From HGM11525 sp045649145 (GTDB lineage Bacteria > Bacillota > Clostridia > UBA1381): a DNA stretch of 5,599 nt. Positions 5,109-5,599 of the stretch are shown here, piece by piece. Under the pieces are notes generated by a model, which saw only the letters and a program-made list of their open reading frames with translations, did no database searches and was not told where the DNA came from. Within the stretch, counting starts at the first letter, position 1, and the number at the start of each line of letters is the position of its first letter. The stretch covers positions 1-5,599 of the forward strand of contig JAZRPK010000063.1 in NCBI GenBank assembly GCA_045649145.1. Reading direction: 5' to 3'. Made by a program: the position numbers and the translations under genes.

Positions 5109-5599
5109 ATGTATTACTACATAAAAGGCGAAAAGGTGTTAACTGGCGACGGTTTTGTTGTTATCGATGCAGGCGGTGTCGGGTATAAGATATCCACATC
5201 ACTTTCGAGCATAAGCTCGCTTGCTGACAAAAACGGCACTGTTACAATGTTCGTTCAGCTCATTGTCCGAGAGGATTCACAGGAGTTGGTCGGCTTTACC
5301 ACAAACGAGGAGCTTTCGATGTACAAATATCTTACCTCCGTTTCGGGTGTAGGACCTAAAGCTGCGCTTGCGATTTTGTCTACGTCAACACCCAGTGAGG
5401 TGGCACTCGCCGTTATGACCGACGATGTAAAAACTATTACACGTGCAGCAGGCGTAGGGCCTAAGCTGGCAAAACGTGTTATATTAGAGCTTAGGGACAA
5501 GCTTAAAAACGAGGATATACTCCCTGCCGAAATTTCGGTCTCCAACATCTCAACGCCGCTTTCAGACACTCTTACAGAGGCGGCTGCGGCACTTACCGT
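5109..5599 (+). CDS. ruvA: Holliday junction branch-migration complex subunit RuvA (partial, runs off window)
   Basis: RuvA binds four-way DNA junctions as a tetramer and loads the RuvB helicase ring. The frame is open from the ATG at 5109 to the window end: 163 complete codons of a protein usually near 200 aa, so the C-terminus is missing. Domain I (about 1-63) is an OB fold with the conserved DAGGVGYKI and LIVREDSQELVGF. Domain II has two helix-hairpin-helix motifs, SVSGVGPKAALAIL (77-90) and AAGVGPKLAKRVILEL (113-128). From about 135 a flexible linker leads to the start of domain III (the RuvB-binding part), around TLTEAAAALT. AAGAGG (5095-5100) lies 8 nt before the ATG. It should be co-transcribed with ruvB if the common order holds. 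Confidence 0.97.
   Translation, partial: MYYYIKGEKVLTGDGFVVIDAGGVGYKISTSLSSISSLADKNGTVTMFVQLIVREDSQELVGFTTNEELSMYKYLTSVSGVGPKAALAILSTSTPSEVALAVMTDDVKTITRAAGVGPKLAKRVILELRDKLKNEDILPAEISVSNISTPLSDTLTEAAAALT

Noticed and set aside
1..5599. Defence system, mobile element, CRISPR array or toxin-antitoxin pair
   Set aside because: All identifiable genes are conserved housekeeping genes in intact frames; no direct repeat arrays, transposase, integrase or attachment-site repeats were seen.

Overview
The window reads as chromosomal DNA of a low- to mid-G+C Firmicute, most likely a Clostridia-type gut anaerobe. This rests on strong GGAGG-type ribosome sites, sigma-A-like promoters, AT-rich intergenic DNA, protein styles such as a RuvA beginning MYYYIKG, and tight gene packing. 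The genus cannot be read from the sequence. There is no sign of phage, insertion sequences, CRISPR, tRNA or rRNA.

Layout, left to right. Positions 1-72 hold the last codons of an unidentified plus-strand gene. It ends 2 bp before a strong hairpin terminator (75-105), whose stem also covers part of the stop codon of the facing gene. From there to 4361 everything runs on the minus strand, in transcription order argG, argH, an EamA/DMT-family transporter, and nth (endonuclease III). argG and argH catalyse the last two steps of arginine synthesis. The transporter and nth overlap by 4 bp (ATGA). A hairpin with a U-rich tail follows both argG and argH, and each tail runs almost into the ribosome site of the next gene. 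These genes therefore look like a series with graded read-through rather than four independent units.

Positions 4362-4474 are the divergent control region between argG and ruvC. It contains two sigma-A-like promoters of identical design (TTGCAA, 17 bp, TATAAT), one on each strand. They face each other around an exact dyad at 4397/4398, so RNA polymerase should occupy only one at a time. A 19-bp perfect palindrome (4425-4443) lies over the argG -35 box. This region is the most interesting part of the window.

To the right, on the plus strand, come ruvC (Holliday junction resolvase, GTG start) and, after a 133-bp gap with its own good promoter, ruvA, which runs off the window end. Together they encode parts of the RuvABC branch-migration and resolution machinery; ruvB would be expected just beyond the window. 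The genes are ordinary conserved housekeeping genes. I found no evidence of a new multi-gene system; the novelty lies in the regulatory architecture.
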